Below, in pieces: positions 39,268 through 50,423 of a stretch of 64,000 nt of DNA. Below the pieces are notes generated by a model. The model made no database searches. It was not told the DNA's origin and saw nothing but the letters and a program-made list of their open reading frames with translations. The position numbers and the translations under genes are program-made. Source of the stretch: Tatumella sp. JGM118 (GTDB lineage: Bacteria > Pseudomonadota > Gammaproteobacteria > Enterobacterales > Enterobacteriaceae); the NCBI RefSeq assembly GCF_018257515.1, contig NZ_JAERJR010000001.1, positions 310,001-374,000 on the forward strand, given 5' to 3'. How positions within the stretch are numbered: the first letter of the stretch is position 1; each line of letters begins with the position of its first letter.

Positions 39268-40167
39268 ATGGATAAAATACAGGCAATGCAGGTATTTGTC
39301 CGCGTTGCGGAAACCAACAGCTTCACGGCAGCTTCGGACAGCCTGGGGATGCCGAAGGGCAGTGTCTCCAGACAGATACAGGCACTGGAAAAAAATACCG
39401 GCACCCGTTTATTGCAGCGCACGACACGGCGTGTCCGTCTGACGCGTGACGGGGAACTCTATTATCACCGCTGCCTTGAACTGCTGGGTATGCTGGAGGA
39501 TATGGATACCCTGTTCCGCCAGGAGCCGTCCACGCTTAACGGGACGGTCAGGGCGGATATGTCGGTCGCGATGGCGACCGGATTCGTGCTTCCCCGGTTA
39601 CCGGAATTTCTGCAACAGTACCCTGAATTATGTGTGGAACTGAGCAGCAGCGACAGCCAGGCTGACCTGATCCGTGACGGACTTGACTGTGTGGTCAGGG
39701 TGGGAGAACTGGCCGATTCCGGCATGATGGTACGTCATATCGGGTATCACCGGATGATTAACTGCGCCAGCCCCGGGTATCTTGCCCGTTTCGGGCTGCC
39801 TCTGTCACCGCAAGCGTTATCACAGCATGCCATGGTTCATTACACACAGTATCTTGGGAAACCTGGCTCAGGATTTGAATATTTTGACGGCAAAAAAAGC
39901 CACTATTTCCCGGTGCCTGGCGCACTGACTGTCAACAGTACAGAAACCTACCGGGCGGCCTGTCTTGCCGGTCTGGGGATCATTCAGGTGCCGGCAAGAA
40001 GTGTCAGCGTATTGCTGGCTCAGGGCGTATTGCAGGAAGTGCTTGCAGACTATCCGGCCAGACCCATGCCGGTGTCCCTGCTATATCCTTATCGCAGGAA
40101 TGTTCCTCCACGGGTACGGGTATTTATGGACTGGCTGAGCGGGATTTTACAGGAATACACTGACTGA
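39268..40167 (+). CDS. LysR-family transcriptional regulator
   Basis: 299 residues. N-terminal winged helix-turn-helix MDKIQAMQVFVRVAETNSFTAASDSLGMPKGSVSRQIQALEKNTGTRLLQRTTRRVRLT, written here only as a span of residues 1-58, is of the CrgA/AaeR-like subgroup that often sits divergent from an SDR or quinone reductase. The effector domain follows (ELSSSDSQADLIRDGLDC, VHYTQYLG). It likely regulates the adjacent SDR gene. The stop codon falls inside a (TGAC)n run at 40161-40177. Confidence 0.88.
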   Translation: MDKIQAMQVFVRVAETNSFTAASDSLGMPKGSVSRQIQALEKNTGTRLLQRTTRRVRLTRDGELYYHRCLELLGMLEDMDTLFRQEPSTLNGTVRADMSVAMATGFVLPRLPEFLQQYPELCVELSSSDSQADLIRDGLDCVVRVGELADSGMMVRHIGYHRMINCASPGYLARFGLPLSPQALSQHAMVHYTQYLGKPGSGFEYFDGKKSHYFPVPGALTVNSTETYRAACLAGLGIIQVPARSVSVLLAQGVLQEVLADYPARPMPVSLLYPYRRNVPPRVRVFMDWLSGILQEYTD

Positions 40168-40178
40168 CTGACTGACTG
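40161..40178. repeat. Short (TGAC)n tetranucleotide run
   Basis: TGACTGACTGACTGACTG covers the end of the LysR gene and its stop codon. A unit gain or loss would not change the protein, because the stop is in the second unit, so a phase-switch role is not supported. Confidence 0.8.
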
Positions 40179-40254
40179 GTGCACGGACCACGGCACGCAG
40201 AAAATACGGCTTCGGTATCATTGTCAGGCCAATGTCAGGGAAAATGGCAGGGTG

Positions 40255-40500
40255 AACGCTAAACAGGGTCTGCGCAAAACACCGGGACGACTTCCGGGCA
40301 ACGGCCAGAGAGTGCATTGACAGACGCGGGCAGAAATTAACGCTAAACAGGGTCTGCGCAAAACACCGGTACGGCTTCCGGGCAAAGGTCAGAAAGTGCA
40401 TCGACAGAGAAGGGTGAATGCTAAACAGGGTCTGCGCAAAACACCGTTATAACTCCCCGGTAATGACCAGAGAGTGCATTGACAGAGAAGGGCAGAGATT
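40255..40500. repeat. ~80-bp direct tandem repeat, three units
   Basis: AAACAGGGTCTGCGCAAAAC recurs at 40261, 40345 and 40423 (spacing 84 and 78). Each copy is followed by a CCGGG-type stretch, a GGCCAGAGAGTGCATTGACA-like stretch (varied) and a GGGCAGA-like end. Unequal spacing breaks the reading frame, so it is non-coding. It lies in the 597-bp gap between the LysR gene and dtpA; 40501-40710 shows no further structure. Confidence 0.87.
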
Positions 40501-40711
40501 AACACTTACCTCCACGGCCACCGCTCAGACTCCTGTCGTTCGATCGCAGGTTTGCGGACCCGCACGGGGCATGACCAAATACATCGCTGCTGGACCTCTC
40601 AGCGGCATCAGTTTATTGCCGGCTAACCCCCCGACCAGGTCAGCATAGACCGGACAAGCTCCGGGAGCCCCCCAGGGCAAACCGCCGCAAAATAATTCCC
40701 GGGGCACCGGA

Positions 40712-40744
40712 TAAAAAAAAAGCCAGTCAGCAATGCTGACTGGC
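40712..40744 (-). terminator. dtpA terminator
   Basis: Minus strand GCCAGTCAGCA, TTGC-type loop, TGCTGACTGGC followed by nine T residues, 20 bp past the dtpA stop. Confidence 0.93.
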
Positions 40745-40764
40745 CTGGCAGAGCCCCGACGAAC

Positions 40765-42228
40765 TTAGTCGCGGATCATTTTATTCAGCAGTGGTGCTGA
40801 AATCAGCATCACGACCGCAATCACTAAGGTACAAACCCCGATCTCTTTGAAGACATGGCTGTAGACACTCAGAGACATCAGCGGGTCGGTGACATTATCA
40901 GGTACTGCCATCAGGCCGGCCACTTTACCGGAAATTACTGCGGCGCAGGCAGTGGTCAGGAACCATGAGCCCATGATGAAGCCCATCAGACGCTGAGGAA
41001 CCAGCTGTGCGACCATCGCCAGACCCAGACCGGAGATCATCAGCTCACCGACGCTCTGCAGTGCGTAGCTCAGGATCAGCCAGTTTACAGAAACAATCCC
41101 TTGCTGACTGGCATACTGCGCACCCAGCGGCAGCACCAGGAAGGCAGCGGAACACAGGAACATACCGATTGCGAATTTCAGCGGCATCGGCAGGCTGTTA
41201 CCCAGCTTGTTGTAAGCCGCCGCCAGCAGCGGGCTGGCAACCATGATCCAGAACGGGTTCAGCGCCTGGAACTGCTCCGGCTCAAAATGGATCCCCAGGA
41301 TTTCATGCTGAACGTTACGGATAGCAAAGAAGTTCAGTGAAGTTGGCATCTGCATATACAGCACAAAGAAGACAATCGCTTCCAGCATCATGATAAATGC
41401 AACGATCATTTTGCGGCGCGCCGCACCTTTCAGTGAGAAGGTCTCTTTAGCAAAGACCAGCAGAATACCGATAGCGATCACCAGCAGTGCCAAACGGGCA
41501 ACGCTCTGGTGATGCAGCAGCATAGTGGCGATAGCAACCAGTACTACCACGCTGACCAGGGTCGCGATCAGCTTTCCGAAATGCAGCGGCGCAAAATCCG
41601 GTGCAGAACCATAGTTCTTCACCAGAGACTTCATGCTCAGGAAGTTAATCAGGGTGATCGCCAGTCCGACAACCGACAGAGAGAACGCAACGCTCCAGCC
41701 GTATTTCGTGGCCAGCCACGGTGTCAGCATCATTGAGAACAGTGAACCGATGTTAATGGACATATAGAACATCGTGAATGCACCGTCGAGACGGGAATCA
41801 CCTTTCTCATAGCAGGTGGACAGCAGAGAAGACGGGTTCGCTTTAAACAGTCCGCTACCGACCGCAATGGTTGCCATTCCGACATAAACCATACTGACGT
41901 TATGGCCGGAGAAGGTAATGAAGGCATAGCCCAGAGCCAGCACAATCACCCCGAGGGTAATCACGCGTTTGGTGCCGAGGACTTTATCTCCCAGCCAGCC
42001 ACCAATAGCCACCATGCCGTACACCATCGCACTGAACGATGAGAACAGGGTAATGGAATCAGCTTCGGACATGCCCAGTTGTTTGACCAGGTACACGGCC
42101 AGAATAGCCTGTAGCCCGTAAAATCCGAAACGTTCCCAGAGTTCGATGGAGAAGATCAGGTAGAACGCTTTCGGTTGCCTGAATGCGTTCAGGCTGACGG
42201 ATTCATTATGTTTGTTTGCAGCAGACAC
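40765..42228 (-). CDS. dtpA: Dipeptide/tripeptide permease DtpA (TppB), POT family
   Basis: 487 residues (E. coli 500; the shorter length is at the C-terminal tail). Proton-coupled oligopeptide transporter with about 14 membrane helices. The E1XXE2R-type motif appears as [16 protein letters not shown] at the N-terminus, with [15 protein letters not shown] and [23 protein letters not shown] following. [34 protein letters not shown] is the conserved late block. It imports di- and tripeptides. It is next to nth as in E. coli. Confidence 0.95.
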   Translation of the reverse strand: MSAANKHNESVSLNAFRQPKAFYLIFSIELWERFGFYGLQAILAVYLVKQLGMSEADSITLFSSFSAMVYGMVAIGGWLGDKVLGTKRVITLGVIVLALGYAFITFSGHNVSMVYVGMATIAVGSGLFKANPSSLLSTCYEKGDSRLDGAFTMFYMSINIGSLFSMMLTPWLATKYGWSVAFSLSVVGLAITLINFLSMKSLVKNYGSAPDFAPLHFGKLIATLVSVVVLVAIATMLLHHQSVARLALLVIAIGILLVFAKETFSLKGAARRKMIVAFIMMLEAIVFFVLYMQMPTSLNFFAIRNVQHEILGIHFEPEQFQALNPFWIMVASPLLAAAYNKLGNSLPMPLKFAIGMFLCSAAFLVLPLGAQYASQQGIVSVNWLILSYALQSVGELMISGLGLAMVAQLVPQRLMGFIMGSWFLTTACAAVISGKVAGLMAVPDNVTDPLMSLSVYSHVFKEIGVCTLVIAVVMLISAPLLNKMIRD

Positions 42229-42787
42229 TTTAACCTCGGTGTGTGTTAACCCTGTTTAACGTCAGGAATTAAGTGCTTTTCATGCGTAACTTTTCACATG
42301 ATTTTGTTATGTATTGAGAAACTTGCGTTAGAAAGTGACAATAAAAGCAGGCAGAGCAGGAGCATGATGAAATAGCATACAGACTACGTTGCGTAGATTT
42401 TAAAGTTGTTAACACAGTACTCAATGTTATTAAATATTGGAAAATGGCGAATTTTCCTAAAAGGAGAATAATAAATTCCCCCGCATAATGCAAAATAATG
42501 TTTCTCCGACGCAAAGCCCGCCTTCAGGCTGATAATCAGCATAAAGAAGTATCAAAACACTTAAGTGTAATATCAGATGCTATGTATCTCCTTAAATCCG
42601 GATTATATTTCTGTTCTTCTTTTCTCAAAAATGTGACCACAATGGCAGAAATATTTGTCAGCAAGAGCGGTTTTTTGCTGATAAAAAATAAGCGCAGGTG
42701 AATAAGCAGGTGAATAAGGTGAATAAAATGGGGGCGGGGGAGGATTTATCAGCCCTGATGGACACAGGGCTGATTCTGATCGGCGGG
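42229..42787. other. AT-rich intergenic region between dtpA and nth
   Basis: 559 bp, markedly A/T-rich. It must hold the dtpA promoter. The small frames on both strands lack ribosome-binding sites and recognisable products. No repeat, RNA gene or operator could be supported. Confidence 0.55.
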
Positions 42788-43420
42788 CTATTCGGTTTTT
42801 TCGCGGTACTCACATAAGTCCTCAATAATGCAGGACCCACAGCGCGGTTTACGGGCAATACAGGTATAGCGACCGTGCAATATCAGCCAGTGGTGGCAAT
42901 CCACTTTAAATTCAGCAGGAACGACTTTCAGCAGCCTGGCTTCCACCTGGTCGACATTTTTACCGGGGGCAAACCCGGTGCGGTTGGACACACGGAAAAT
43001 ATGCGTATCCACCGCGATGGTTGGCCAGCCGAAAGCGGTATTCAGCACCACATTGGCGGTTTTACGCCCGACACCTGGCAGCGCTTCCAGCGCCTCACGG
43101 TTTTCAGGCACCTGTCCCTGATGTTTTTCTGTCAGTATCTGGCAGGTTTTTATCACATTGGCCGCTTTAGTATTGAACAATCCGATGGTCTTAATGGCCT
43201 CCCGGACACCCTCCACACCCAGTTCCAGCATTTTCTGCGGGGTGGGGGCGGCGGCGAATAATCCGACGGTTGCCTTATTGACGCTGACATCGGTTGCCTG
43301 CGCAGAAAGTAATACCGCAATCAGCAATTCAAACGGGGAGGCAAAATTAAGTTCCGTTGTCGGATGGGGATTATTTTCCCGCAAGCGACTGAGTATCTGA
43401 TAGCGTTTCTCTTTATTCAC
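42788..43420 (-). CDS. nth: Endonuclease III
   Basis: 210 residues (E. coli 211). DNA glycosylase/AP lyase for oxidised pyrimidines. The helix-hairpin-helix LEALPGVGRKTANVVL contains the catalytic Lys120, and Asp138 is in IAVDTHIFRVSNR. The C-terminal [4Fe-4S] loop is visible as CIARKPRCGSCIIEDLC. It is the last gene of the rsx operon: its start touches the rsxE stop. Confidence 0.97.
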   Translation of the reverse strand: MNKEKRYQILSRLRENNPHPTTELNFASPFELLIAVLLSAQATDVSVNKATVGLFAAAPTPQKMLELGVEGVREAIKTIGLFNTKAANVIKTCQILTEKHQGQVPENREALEALPGVGRKTANVVLNTAFGWPTIAVDTHIFRVSNRTGFAPGKNVDQVEARLLKVVPAEFKVDCHHWLILHGRYTCIARKPRCGSCIIEDLCEYREKTE

Positions 43421-44142
43421 TACACTTTCCCTGCGGATACCTGTGCCGCCGTCACAGCCGGGCCAGTCACTGTACCTGCAGCCTGTTCGGCTTTACGCGC
43501 GGCACGCTCACGGGTGCGTTGATCGATCAGGTATTTTGCCGCCAGTAACATCCCCAGGCCGATAAACGCACCGGGAGGCAACATCGCCAGTAGCATCGGT
43601 GAATCGAAGTGAACCACCTGAACCCGTAACACTTTTGCCCACGGGCCAAGCAACTGGTCGGCACCATTAAAGATCGTACCGTTACCGATAATTTCCCGCA
43701 GTGAACCCAGCGTAACCATCGCACAGGTCGCCCCCATCCCGATGGAGAACCCGTCCAGTGCCGACAGGGCAACATTCGATTTTGACGCCACCGCTTCGGC
43801 ACGACCGACCACAATACAGTTGGTCACAATCAACGGAATAAAAATTCCCAACGACTGATACAGGCTGTGGGCATAAGCACTGATCAGCATCTGTACGCAA
43901 CTGACCACGGAGGCAATAATCATGACATAAATCGGAATACGGATTTCCGAAGGCATCCAGCGGCGCGATAATGAAATTGCACTGTTGGTGATGGTCAGTA
44001 CCAGTGTGGTTGCCAGGCCCAGGCCGAGGGCATTGGTCGCTGTTGACGTTACCGCCAGTAACGGGCAGAGGCCCAGTAACTGCACCAGAGCCGAGTTATT
44101 TTTCCAGAGGCCTCCGACCAGTAGTTTTTTCGCTTCACTCAT
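43420..44142 (-). CDS. rsxE: Electron transport complex subunit RsxE
   Basis: 240 residues, about six membrane helices. Homologue of RnfE/Nqr[22 protein letters not shown] at the N-terminus with the conserved Cys, then [12 protein letters not shown] and [21 protein letters not shown]. RsxA and RsxE together hold a membrane [2Fe-2S] cluster in Rnf/Rsx complexes. It overlaps rsxG by 4 bp and nth by 1 bp. The C-terminal tail is Ala/Val-rich. Confidence 0.95.
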   Translation of the reverse strand: MSEAKKLLVGGLWKNNSALVQLLGLCPLLAVTSTATNALGLGLATTLVLTITNSAISLSRRWMPSEIRIPIYVMIIASVVSCVQMLISAYAHSLYQSLGIFIPLIVTNCIVVGRAEAVASKSNVALSALDGFSIGMGATCAMVTLGSLREIIGNGTIFNGADQLLGPWAKVLRVQVVHFDSPMLLAMLPPGAFIGLGMLLAAKYLIDQRTRERAARKAEQAAGTVTGPAVTAAQVSAGKV

Positions 44143-44768
44143 GGGTTTCCTCCACAGTCAGGCAGCGATGAAAGTTGGGATGGCAGGGTTTCAATATACA
44201 GGGTAGTGCGTTTTGTTGCATTCACCACCGCACGGGGTGTGATAGTCGCCCCGGTAAACTGGTCAAAATCCCCCCCGTCTTTTTTCACCGCAAAATGTTT
44301 ATCATCCGCGCCGTGCAAAACCACCCCGGAGAAGTGGGTGATCCAGTCAGAAATACGCAGTTCAATTTTATCCCCCAGTCCCGGGGTTTCATGCTGTTCG
44401 GTCACCCTCACGCCCAGCACTTTACCCTGGAAATCGGCACCGACCAGCATCTGAATATTACCGGAATAACCATCGGGGGCGGTGGTTTCCAGTGCTACCG
44501 CGACGGGTTTTCCGTCTTTCCTGGCCAGATAGAGGTGGTGCGGGTCCATATTCCCCAGTGCCGGGTTACGGACGATATAGCACTCCTGCTGTAATTTATT
44601 GTTATACAGCGACGGAGGTACCACCTGGTCGAGCAACGTTTTCTGTTCCAGCGCCATCTGATGCTCAACAGTCGGCTTGGTCACCAGGTTAATGACTGCT
44701 GTCATCCCGGTAGTGACCGCAGCAAACACGGCCAGTGTGATGCCATTTTTACGGATAGTATCGAGCAT
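44139..44768 (-). CDS. rsxG: Electron transport complex subunit RsxG
   Basis: 209 residues. One N-terminal membrane helix and a periplasmic FMN-binding domain. Thr175 in [11 protein letters not shown] is the residue that carries covalent FMN in the S/T-GAT motif (Thr174 in E. coli). [13 protein letters not shown] is the other family signature. It passes electrons within the RsxABCDGE complex. Confidence 0.95.
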   Translation of the reverse strand: MLDTIRKNGITLAVFAAVTTGMTAVINLVTKPTVEHQMALEQKTLLDQVVPPSLYNNKLQQECYIVRNPALGNMDPHHLYLARKDGKPVAVALETTAPDGYSGNIQMLVGADFQGKVLGVRVTEQHETPGLGDKIELRISDWITHFSGVVLHGADDKHFAVKKDGGDFDQFTGATITPRAVVNATKRTTLYIETLPSQLSSLPDCGGNP

Positions 44769-44771
44769 CGG

Positions 44772-45830
44772 TTATTCCTTACGATGGCCATACACCCGTG
44801 GCTGAGTGTAATAATCAATTAACGGGACACAGATATTTGCCAGTAACACGGCGAATGCCACACCGTCAGGGTAACCGCCAAAGCTGCGGATAAGCCAGGT
44901 CAGTAAACCGATCAGCGCACCGTAAATCAGACGTCCTTTATCGGTTGTCGACGCCGAAATCGGGTCGGTGGCGATAAAGAAAGCACACAACATTGTGCCC
45001 CCGGAAAATAAGTGCATCATCGGTGAGGCGAGATGCCCCGGCGAGAACCACCAGCCGAGTGCGGCACAGAGAGCCAGCGAAGCCAGAAAACTGACCGGGA
45101 TATGCCAGCGGATAGTCCGGTTTACCAGCATAAACAGGCCACCGGCCAGAAATGCCACGTTCACCCATTGCCAGCCCTGACCGGCCAGGATGCCTTTGAA
45201 GATAGGTTCAGACAGTAACTGCGCGGCAGTATGCCCGGCCCGCAGTCCGGTTTTGAAACCGTCCAGAGGAGTGGCCTGACTGATACCGTCAACCCCCAGT
45301 TGCAGGGCCTGCATCGACAGACCGCCGGTAGTGTGGGCGGTAAAAATCATACTCAGACAGTCTGTCAATCCTGGTCTGACCGACTGCAGTGTCTCGGGAG
45401 GGAGCCAGCTGGTCATCTGTACCGGGAATGAGATCAGTAGCACCACATAACCGACCATCGCCGGGTTAAACGGGTTCTGACCCAGTCCGCCGTACAGCTG
45501 TTTCGCGATAATAATAGCGAAGGTCGTGCCGATCACAATCAGCCACCAGGGGGCCAGCGGAGGTAAACTGACACCGAGCAGCAGGGCGGTGAGTAATGCC
45601 GAGTTATCACAAAGTACCGGCAACACCGGTTGACGGCGTAAACGCAGGACGAGGCCTTCCGCCACCCAGGCAGTGATGGCGGCCAGAGCGACCTGAATAA
45701 GGTTACCGTAGCCGAAGTAATACCACTGGGTCATCAGGCCCGGCACGGCAGCCAGCAGTACCAGCGTCATTATCCGGTTAGTGCTGCGTCGGTTATGGGT
45801 ATACGGGGAACTTGCAATACGAAAAGCCAT
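44772..45830 (-). CDS. rsxD: Electron transport complex subunit RsxD
   Basis: 352 residues, polytopic. RnfD/NqrB homologue with covalent-FMN site Thr187 in [15 protein letters not shown]; the SQAT form, rather than SGAT, is also that of E. coli Rsx[20 protein letters not shown] and the ending RVYGHRKE match the family. The gap to rsxG is 3 bp, and rsxC ends 1 bp upstream, so this is one operon. Confidence 0.95.
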   Translation of the reverse strand: MAFRIASSPYTHNRRSTNRIMTLVLLAAVPGLMTQWYYFGYGNLIQVALAAITAWVAEGLVLRLRRQPVLPVLCDNSALLTALLLGVSLPPLAPWWLIVIGTTFAIIIAKQLYGGLGQNPFNPAMVGYVVLLISFPVQMTSWLPPETLQSVRPGLTDCLSMIFTAHTTGGLSMQALQLGVDGISQATPLDGFKTGLRAGHTAAQLLSEPIFKGILAGQGWQWVNVAFLAGGLFMLVNRTIRWHIPVSFLASLALCAALGWWFSPGHLASPMMHLFSGGTMLCAFFIATDPISASTTDKGRLIYGALIGLLTWLIRSFGGYPDGVAFAVLLANICVPLIDYYTQPRVYGHRKE

Positions 45831-47864
45831 TTAATCCTCGGAGGTCGAATTCTGCAACACAGACGTCGCGGGCTGTTGATATTCGGAACCTGAGGTTCCG
45901 GCGACGGCCTGAGCGGCCTTTTTTGCTTTGGCACGGGCAATCGCGGCAGCGACGGCCGCTTTACGCGGGTCTTCCGCAGCGGTTTCGGCGTCCGGGGCAG
46001 TAGCGACCGGTTCACCGGCAGCATCCCCGCCCTGGGCGGCTTTTTTGGCTTTGGCCCGGGCAATCGCCGCAGCGACGGCCGCTTTTCGCGGGTCTTCCGC
46101 AGCGGTTTCGGCGTCCGGGGCAGTGACGACTGGTTCACCGGCAGCATCCGTGGTCTGAGCGGCTTTTTTCGCTTTGGCCCGGGCAATCGCCGCAGCGACG
46201 GCATCTTTACGGTCACCGGTATCTGTCCCGGTTGCGGCTTTTTCTGCCTGACGGGCACGGGCCTGCGCTTTACGGGCTTCACGTTGCGCAATGACGTCAG
46301 AATTATCCGGTGTAGCGCCTGCCTGAACCACGACATCACCTTCGGTCGTGGCAGATTTACTTTTCACTCTTTCCAGCGCCGCGGCGATTTGCTGTTGCTC
46401 ACTGGCAGAAACACGACGTTTCGCTTCGGCATGACGGGCTTCACGGGCCTCTTTTTCCCGTTCCAGTCGTTGCTGACGGGCTTCGAAACGGGCCTTCGCT
46501 TCAGCGGTGCGCCGTGCTTCGAGATCAATCTCCAGCAACTCTGCTTTTTCCTGGCGATAATACTGTACCAGCGGAATGTTGCTCGGGCAGACATAGGCAC
46601 AGGCACCGCACTCTATGCAATCATTCAGGTGATAAGCTCTGGCTTTGTCATGATCACCGCCCTGGCAATACCAGTACAGCTGTTGTGGCAGAAGGCCGGC
46701 AGGGCACGCATCGGCACAGGCACTGCAGCGGATGCAGGACTGTTCCTCTTCGTTATTACCCATTTCGGTAGCCGACGGGGCCAGCAGACAGTTAGTGATT
46801 TTCACCATCGGCACATCGAGAGAGGGCAGCGTAAAGCCCATCAGCGGCCCACCCATGATCACCATCTGCTTATTATCCGGGGTAAAGCCCGCAAATTGCA
46901 GAAGATGGCTGACCGGTGAACCGAGCCGGCCCCAGACGTTGCGTGGCTGGCTCAAGGCTTCGCCGGTCAGAGTCACGACACGTTCAGTCAGTGGCTCGCC
47001 ATCGATTACCGCGCGTTTTACCGCATAGGCCGTTCCCACGTTCTGCATCAGCACACCGATATCAGCCGACCGTCCACCGTGCGGCACTTCACGCCCGGTA
47101 AGGATTTTGGTCAGCTGTTTTGCCCCCCCGGAGGGGTATTTGGTCGGAATAACGCGGATCTGTAAATCATTATCACTGCCCAGGGCGGCTTTCAGGCTGC
47201 GGATGGCTTCAGGTTTATTATCCTCAATGCCAATCAGTACCTGGTCAGCCTGCAGAATATGACGCAGGATGCGGCTACCGGTCAGCACGTCTGCCGCGTA
47301 GTCCTGCATCAGCCGATCATCGGCCGTAATATAGGGTTCGCACTCAGCCGCATTGATGATCAGCACCTTCACACCACTCAGGCCGCCTTTCAGTTTTGTG
47401 GCGGTCGGAAAGCCGGCTCCGCCTAATCCGGCGACACCGGCCGCATGAATGTGGCGAATGATCTCCTGCCGGTCCGCCTGCAGGTAGTTCGCAATGGGCT
47501 GACGATCGATCCAGCGATCTTCACCGTCAGGGCGGATAAATACCGAAGGCTCAGCCAGACCGGAAGGGTGGGCTGTCATATGGGGTGCAATGGCCGTGAC
47601 CGTACCGGATGTCGGGGCATGTACCGGTAACATCCGCCCATGTCCGAAGGTCAGAGGTTGTCCGCGCAACACATGATCGCCGGGTTTAACCAGCAACTCA
47701 CCTTCCTGACCGATATGTTGTTTCAGCGGAATGATAAATTGTGCCGGTAACGGGATTTCCGCTAACGGTGTACCGTTCGACTGGGTTTTCATCTCCGGCG
47801 GATGGATGCCCCCTTTGAAGTCCCAGATTTTATCGGCACGAAAACGAGAAAACAGATTAAGCAT
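45831..47864 (-). CDS. rsxC: Electron transport complex subunit RsxC
   Basis: 677 residues. An N-terminal soluble domain ([22 protein letters not shown]-type region [33 protein letters not shown]) is followed by two [4Fe-4S] motifs, [15 protein letters not shown] and [16 protein letters not shown] long charged helix and a C-terminal tail of Ala/Lys repeats follow. The tail has 41-residue units ([18 protein letters not shown] and on to AAEDPR), 2.4 copies, encoded by 123-bp DNA repeats. E. coli RsxC has a similar but variable tail. RsxC is the presumed NADH entry point of the complex. Confidence 0.95.
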   Translation of the reverse strand: MLNLFSRFRADKIWDFKGGIHPPEMKTQSNGTPLAEIPLPAQFIIPLKQHIGQEGELLVKPGDHVLRGQPLTFGHGRMLPVHAPTSGTVTAIAPHMTAHPSGLAEPSVFIRPDGEDRWIDRQPIANYLQADRQEIIRHIHAAGVAGLGGAGFPTATKLKGGLSGVKVLIINAAECEPYITADDRLMQDYAADVLTGSRILRHILQADQVLIGIEDNKPEAIRSLKAALGSDNDLQIRVIPTKYPSGGAKQLTKILTGREVPHGGRSADIGVLMQNVGTAYAVKRAVIDGEPLTERVVTLTGEALSQPRNVWGRLGSPVSHLLQFAGFTPDNKQMVIMGGPLMGFTLPSLDVPMVKITNCLLAPSATEMGNNEEEQSCIRCSACADACPAGLLPQQLYWYCQGGDHDKARAYHLNDCIECGACAYVCPSNIPLVQYYRQEKAELLEIDLEARRTAEAKARFEARQQRLEREKEAREARHAEAKRRVSASEQQQIAAALERVKSKSATTEGDVVVQAGATPDNSDVIAQREARKAQARARQAEKAATGTDTGDRKDAVAAAIARAKAKKAAQTTDAAGEPVVTAPDAETAAEDPRKAAVAAAIARAKAKKAAQGGDAAGEPVATAPDAETAAEDPRKAAVAAAIARAKAKKAAQAVAGTSGSEYQQPATSVLQNSTSED
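45900..46215. repeat. In-frame 123-bp repeats in rsxC
   Basis: The block starting GCGGC(C/T)TTTTTTG at about 45913, 46036 and 46159 recurs at 123-bp spacing, encoding the 41-residue Ala/Lys units of the RsxC tail. Because the unit is a multiple of three, copy number can change without loss of frame. Confidence 0.85.
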
Positions 47865-48435
47865 GATGTTCTACCGGAATAACACGGACAGGGATGGCGT
47901 TCAGATCCCATTTCCAGTTAGCAGTGGTGGTGGGAACCGGACGCATCTCGATACAGTCGGTGGGGCACGGGGCAACGCATAAGTCACACCCGGTGCAGAG
48001 GTCGGTCAGTACCGTATGCATGGCCCGTGTGGCTCCCACAATGGCATCGACCGGGCAGGCCTGAATACACTTGGTGCAGCCAATACAGTTACTTTCGTCA
48101 ATCCAGGCAACCTTACGTTCAGGTGCTTTGGCTTCTTCTCCGCCATCCACCGGCTGAGGTTCAACGTTCAGTAACGCGGCCAGTTTGAGCATGGTCTGCT
48201 CTCCACCGGGAGCACACTTGTTAATCATCTCTCCCTGATTGCCGACCGCATCCGCATAAGGCCGGCAGCCGGGATAACCGCACTGACCACACTGACTCTG
48301 CGGCAGCAGTTCATCGATCTGTTCGACGATCGGGTCTTCTTCCACTTTAAAACGGCGTGAGGCATAACCCAGCAGAGCACCGAATACCAGACCTAAGATA
48401 CTCAGCGAAATAATCGCAATCCAGATAGCACTCAT
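47857..48435 (-). CDS. rsxB: Electron transport complex subunit RsxB
   Basis: 192 residues (E. coli 192). N-terminal membrane helix, then a Cys motif [15 protein letters not shown] for one [4Fe-4S] cluster and two ferredoxin-type motifs [16 protein letters not shown] and [16 protein letters not shown]. It carries electrons between RsxC and the membrane subunits. It overlaps rsxC by 8 bp and rsxA by 1 bp. Confidence 0.96.
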   Translation of the reverse strand: MSAIWIAIISLSILGLVFGALLGYASRRFKVEEDPIVEQIDELLPQSQCGQCGYPGCRPYADAVGNQGEMINKCAPGGEQTMLKLAALLNVEPQPVDGGEEAKAPERKVAWIDESNCIGCTKCIQACPVDAIVGATRAMHTVLTDLCTGCDLCVAPCPTDCIEMRPVPTTTANWKWDLNAIPVRVIPVEHHA

Positions 48436-49016
48436 CAGAACTTCACCAGCCCGCTGAAGCCCATAAAGGCCAGCGCCATCAGGCCGGCAGTGATCAGGGC
48501 AATAGAAGAACCTTTGAACGGTGCCGGCACATTCGCCAGTACCAGACGTTCACGGATACCGGCAAACAGGACCATCACCAGAGAGAAACCGAGCGAAGCG
48601 CTGAAACCATAAAGCGCGGCCTGCAGAAAGGTATGCTTCAGGTTGACACTCAGCAGAGGAACCCCCAGCACCGCACAGTTAGTGGTGATCAACGGCAGGA
48701 AGATCCCCAGCAGACGGTAGAGTGACGGGCTGGTCTTACGCACTACAATTTCCGTAAACTGGACGGTGACCGCAATCACCAGGATATACGCCATGGTACG
48801 CAGATAGACCAGGTCCAGCGGAACCAGGATAAGGTGATTCACCAGCCACGCACAAATGGAGGCCAGGGTAATAACAAATGTCGTCGCCAGTCCCATCCCG
48901 ATGGCGGTTTCCAGTTTTTTGGAAACACCCATGAAGGGGCAGAGGCCGAGAAACTTCACCAGCACAAAGTTATTCACTAACACTGTGCCGATAAAGAGCA
49001 ATAAATAATCAGTCAT
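48435..49016 (-). CDS. rsxA: Electron transport complex subunit RsxA
   Basis: 193 residues from the ATG at 49016, the E. coli length; 38 further upstream codons are open but unlike the family. Six membrane helices, with [19 protein letters not shown] bearing the conserved Cys. RnfA/NqrE homologue and partner of RsxE. First gene of rsxABCDGE-nth. In E. coli the complex keeps SoxR reduced; soxR itself is not in this window. Confidence 0.96.
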   Translation of the reverse strand: MTDYLLLFIGTVLVNNFVLVKFLGLCPFMGVSKKLETAIGMGLATTFVITLASICAWLVNHLILVPLDLVYLRTMAYILVIAVTVQFTEIVVRKTSPSLYRLLGIFLPLITTNCAVLGVPLLSVNLKHTFLQAALYGFSASLGFSLVMVLFAGIRERLVLANVPAPFKGSSIALITAGLMALAFMGFSGLVKF

Positions 49017-49151
49017 TGTCGTGCCATGGGGTTTTGAAAGGTGTGTATTATCAGGGATCAGGCTGGCTATAACAACCGCGTTAAATCTTTTGCCGCGGGG
49101 TATCGCACTCAGAATTAAATTATTGAACAATTACACAGCAATCTGCCGGCG

Positions 49152-49186
49152 GAAAACGATAACGGCCCCGGAAAGCAGGGCCGTTA
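49152..49186 (-). terminator. add terminator
   Basis: Minus strand AACGGCC, loop, GGCCGTT followed by ATCGTTTT, just past the add stop. Confidence 0.8.
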
Positions 49187-49194
49187 ACGGCAAC

Positions 49195-50193
49195 TTAAGC
49201 AGCCACCTTGCGGCGCAGTGCCTGTTTTTCGTCAGCACTCAAAAACGCCATATACAAGCCGTTTTCCTGTGCCTGACGAATTTCGGCGGCATTCAGACCG
49301 GCAGCCGGAGCAGCCACCTGATATTCATGCGGTAATTCAATGCCCTGAACTGCAGGGTCATCGGTGTTAATACAGGCCATGACACCGTGCTGCAGGAACT
49401 GTTTTAGCGGATGAACGTCCAGTGACGCGACGGTACTGGTCTGTATATTGGACGTCAGGCAGGATTCAATACCGATCCCATGTTCAGCCAGATAATCCAT
49501 CAGTGCCGGGTCCTGTATGGCTTTAACCCCGTGACCAATACGTTCTGCACCCAGCTCGCGGATAGCCTGCCAGATACTTTCCGGACCAGCCGATTCGCCG
49601 GCATGGACGGTCACACGGAAACCGGCATCACGGGCGCGGGTGAAGTGAGTCAGGAACTGATCGCCCGGGAAGCCCAGCTCATCGCCGGCCAGATCGACGG
49701 CGGTGATATGGTCGCGGTGCGCCAGTAACCCTTCCAGTTCCTGCAGACAGGCTCTATCACCGAAAGTCCGGCTCATAATACCGATCAGTCTGACCTGGAC
49801 ACCGTACTGCTGGCAGCCCTGACGGACGCCTTCGATGACGGCTTCCACCACACCTTCTACCGGCAGTCCGTGACTCATCGCCATATAGCCGGGTGAAAAA
49901 CGGAGTTCAGCATAATGGATACCGGCCTGCGCGAGATCGGCCACATTTTCCAGTGCTACCCGCCGACAGGCATCCAGACTGCCTAAGACTTTGACACCCC
50001 AGTCGAGTTTTTGCAGAAAGCTGACCAGGTCCGGTTGAGTAGACATCACCTGAACATGGGGCAGCAGAGAGGCAAGATCATTGGCGGGTAAGGCAATATT
50101 AAATTCTCTGCCCAGCTCAAGGATAGTGTTGGCTCTGATGTTACCGTCGAGGTGACGGTGGAGGTCTGTCAGGGGAAGTGTGGTATCGATCAT
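49195..50193 (-). CDS. add: Adenosine deaminase
   Basis: 332 residues (E. coli 333). Converts adenosine and deoxyadenosine to inosine and deoxyinosine. Zinc-site and catalytic motifs: [33 protein letters not shown] and [11 protein letters not shown]. Located upstream of rsxA as in E. coli, with the small genes blr, cnu and ydgK missing between. Confidence 0.96.
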   Translation of the reverse strand: MIDTTLPLTDLHRHLDGNIRANTILELGREFNIALPANDLASLLPHVQVMSTQPDLVSFLQKLDWGVKVLGSLDACRRVALENVADLAQAGIHYAELRFSPGYMAMSHGLPVEGVVEAVIEGVRQGCQQYGVQVRLIGIMSRTFGDRACLQELEGLLAHRDHITAVDLAGDELGFPGDQFLTHFTRARDAGFRVTVHAGESAGPESIWQAIRELGAERIGHGVKAIQDPALMDYLAEHGIGIESCLTSNIQTSTVASLDVHPLKQFLQHGVMACINTDDPAVQGIELPHEYQVAAPAAGLNAAEIRQAQENGLYMAFLSADEKQALRRKVAA

Positions 50194-50423
50194 CGTGCAC
50201 CCGGATTAGTTTAAAAAAGTGCGACACATTATAAAAATATCCGGGGGTAAAAGGCCAGAGATTTACTTTCTCTTTAGGTCATAGTTAAGGTTATCTGACT
50301 GAAAAACAGACCATTATAATCCTAAAGGCCTTATTTATCGTATGGTTACTTCGATTAATATATTCGATTGAATAGATAAATGTTTCGCAATATAGTAATG
50401 GAGGTCAATCGGGGGTCAGTAAA

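Noticed and set aside
40161..40178. Phase-variable tetranucleotide repeat in the LysR gene
   Set aside because: The stop codon lies within the second unit, so changes in copy number do not alter the protein.
40147..40401. 84-codon minus-strand frame
   Set aside because: It is made of two copies of the ~80-bp tandem repeat and overlaps the end of the LysR gene.
40255..40500. CRISPR array
   Set aside because: Whole units repeat end to end with no unique spacers, and unit length (78-84 bp) is too long. No cas genes nearby.
42498..42701. 67-codon frame in the AT-rich gap
   Set aside because: No ribosome-binding site and no family resemblance; the region is best read as promoter DNA.
45770..46339. 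189-codon Pro/Arg-rich frame inside rsxC
   Set aside because: Same strand, other frame of the Ala/Lys repeat tail; composition is a by-product of the repeat, and rsxC is intact.
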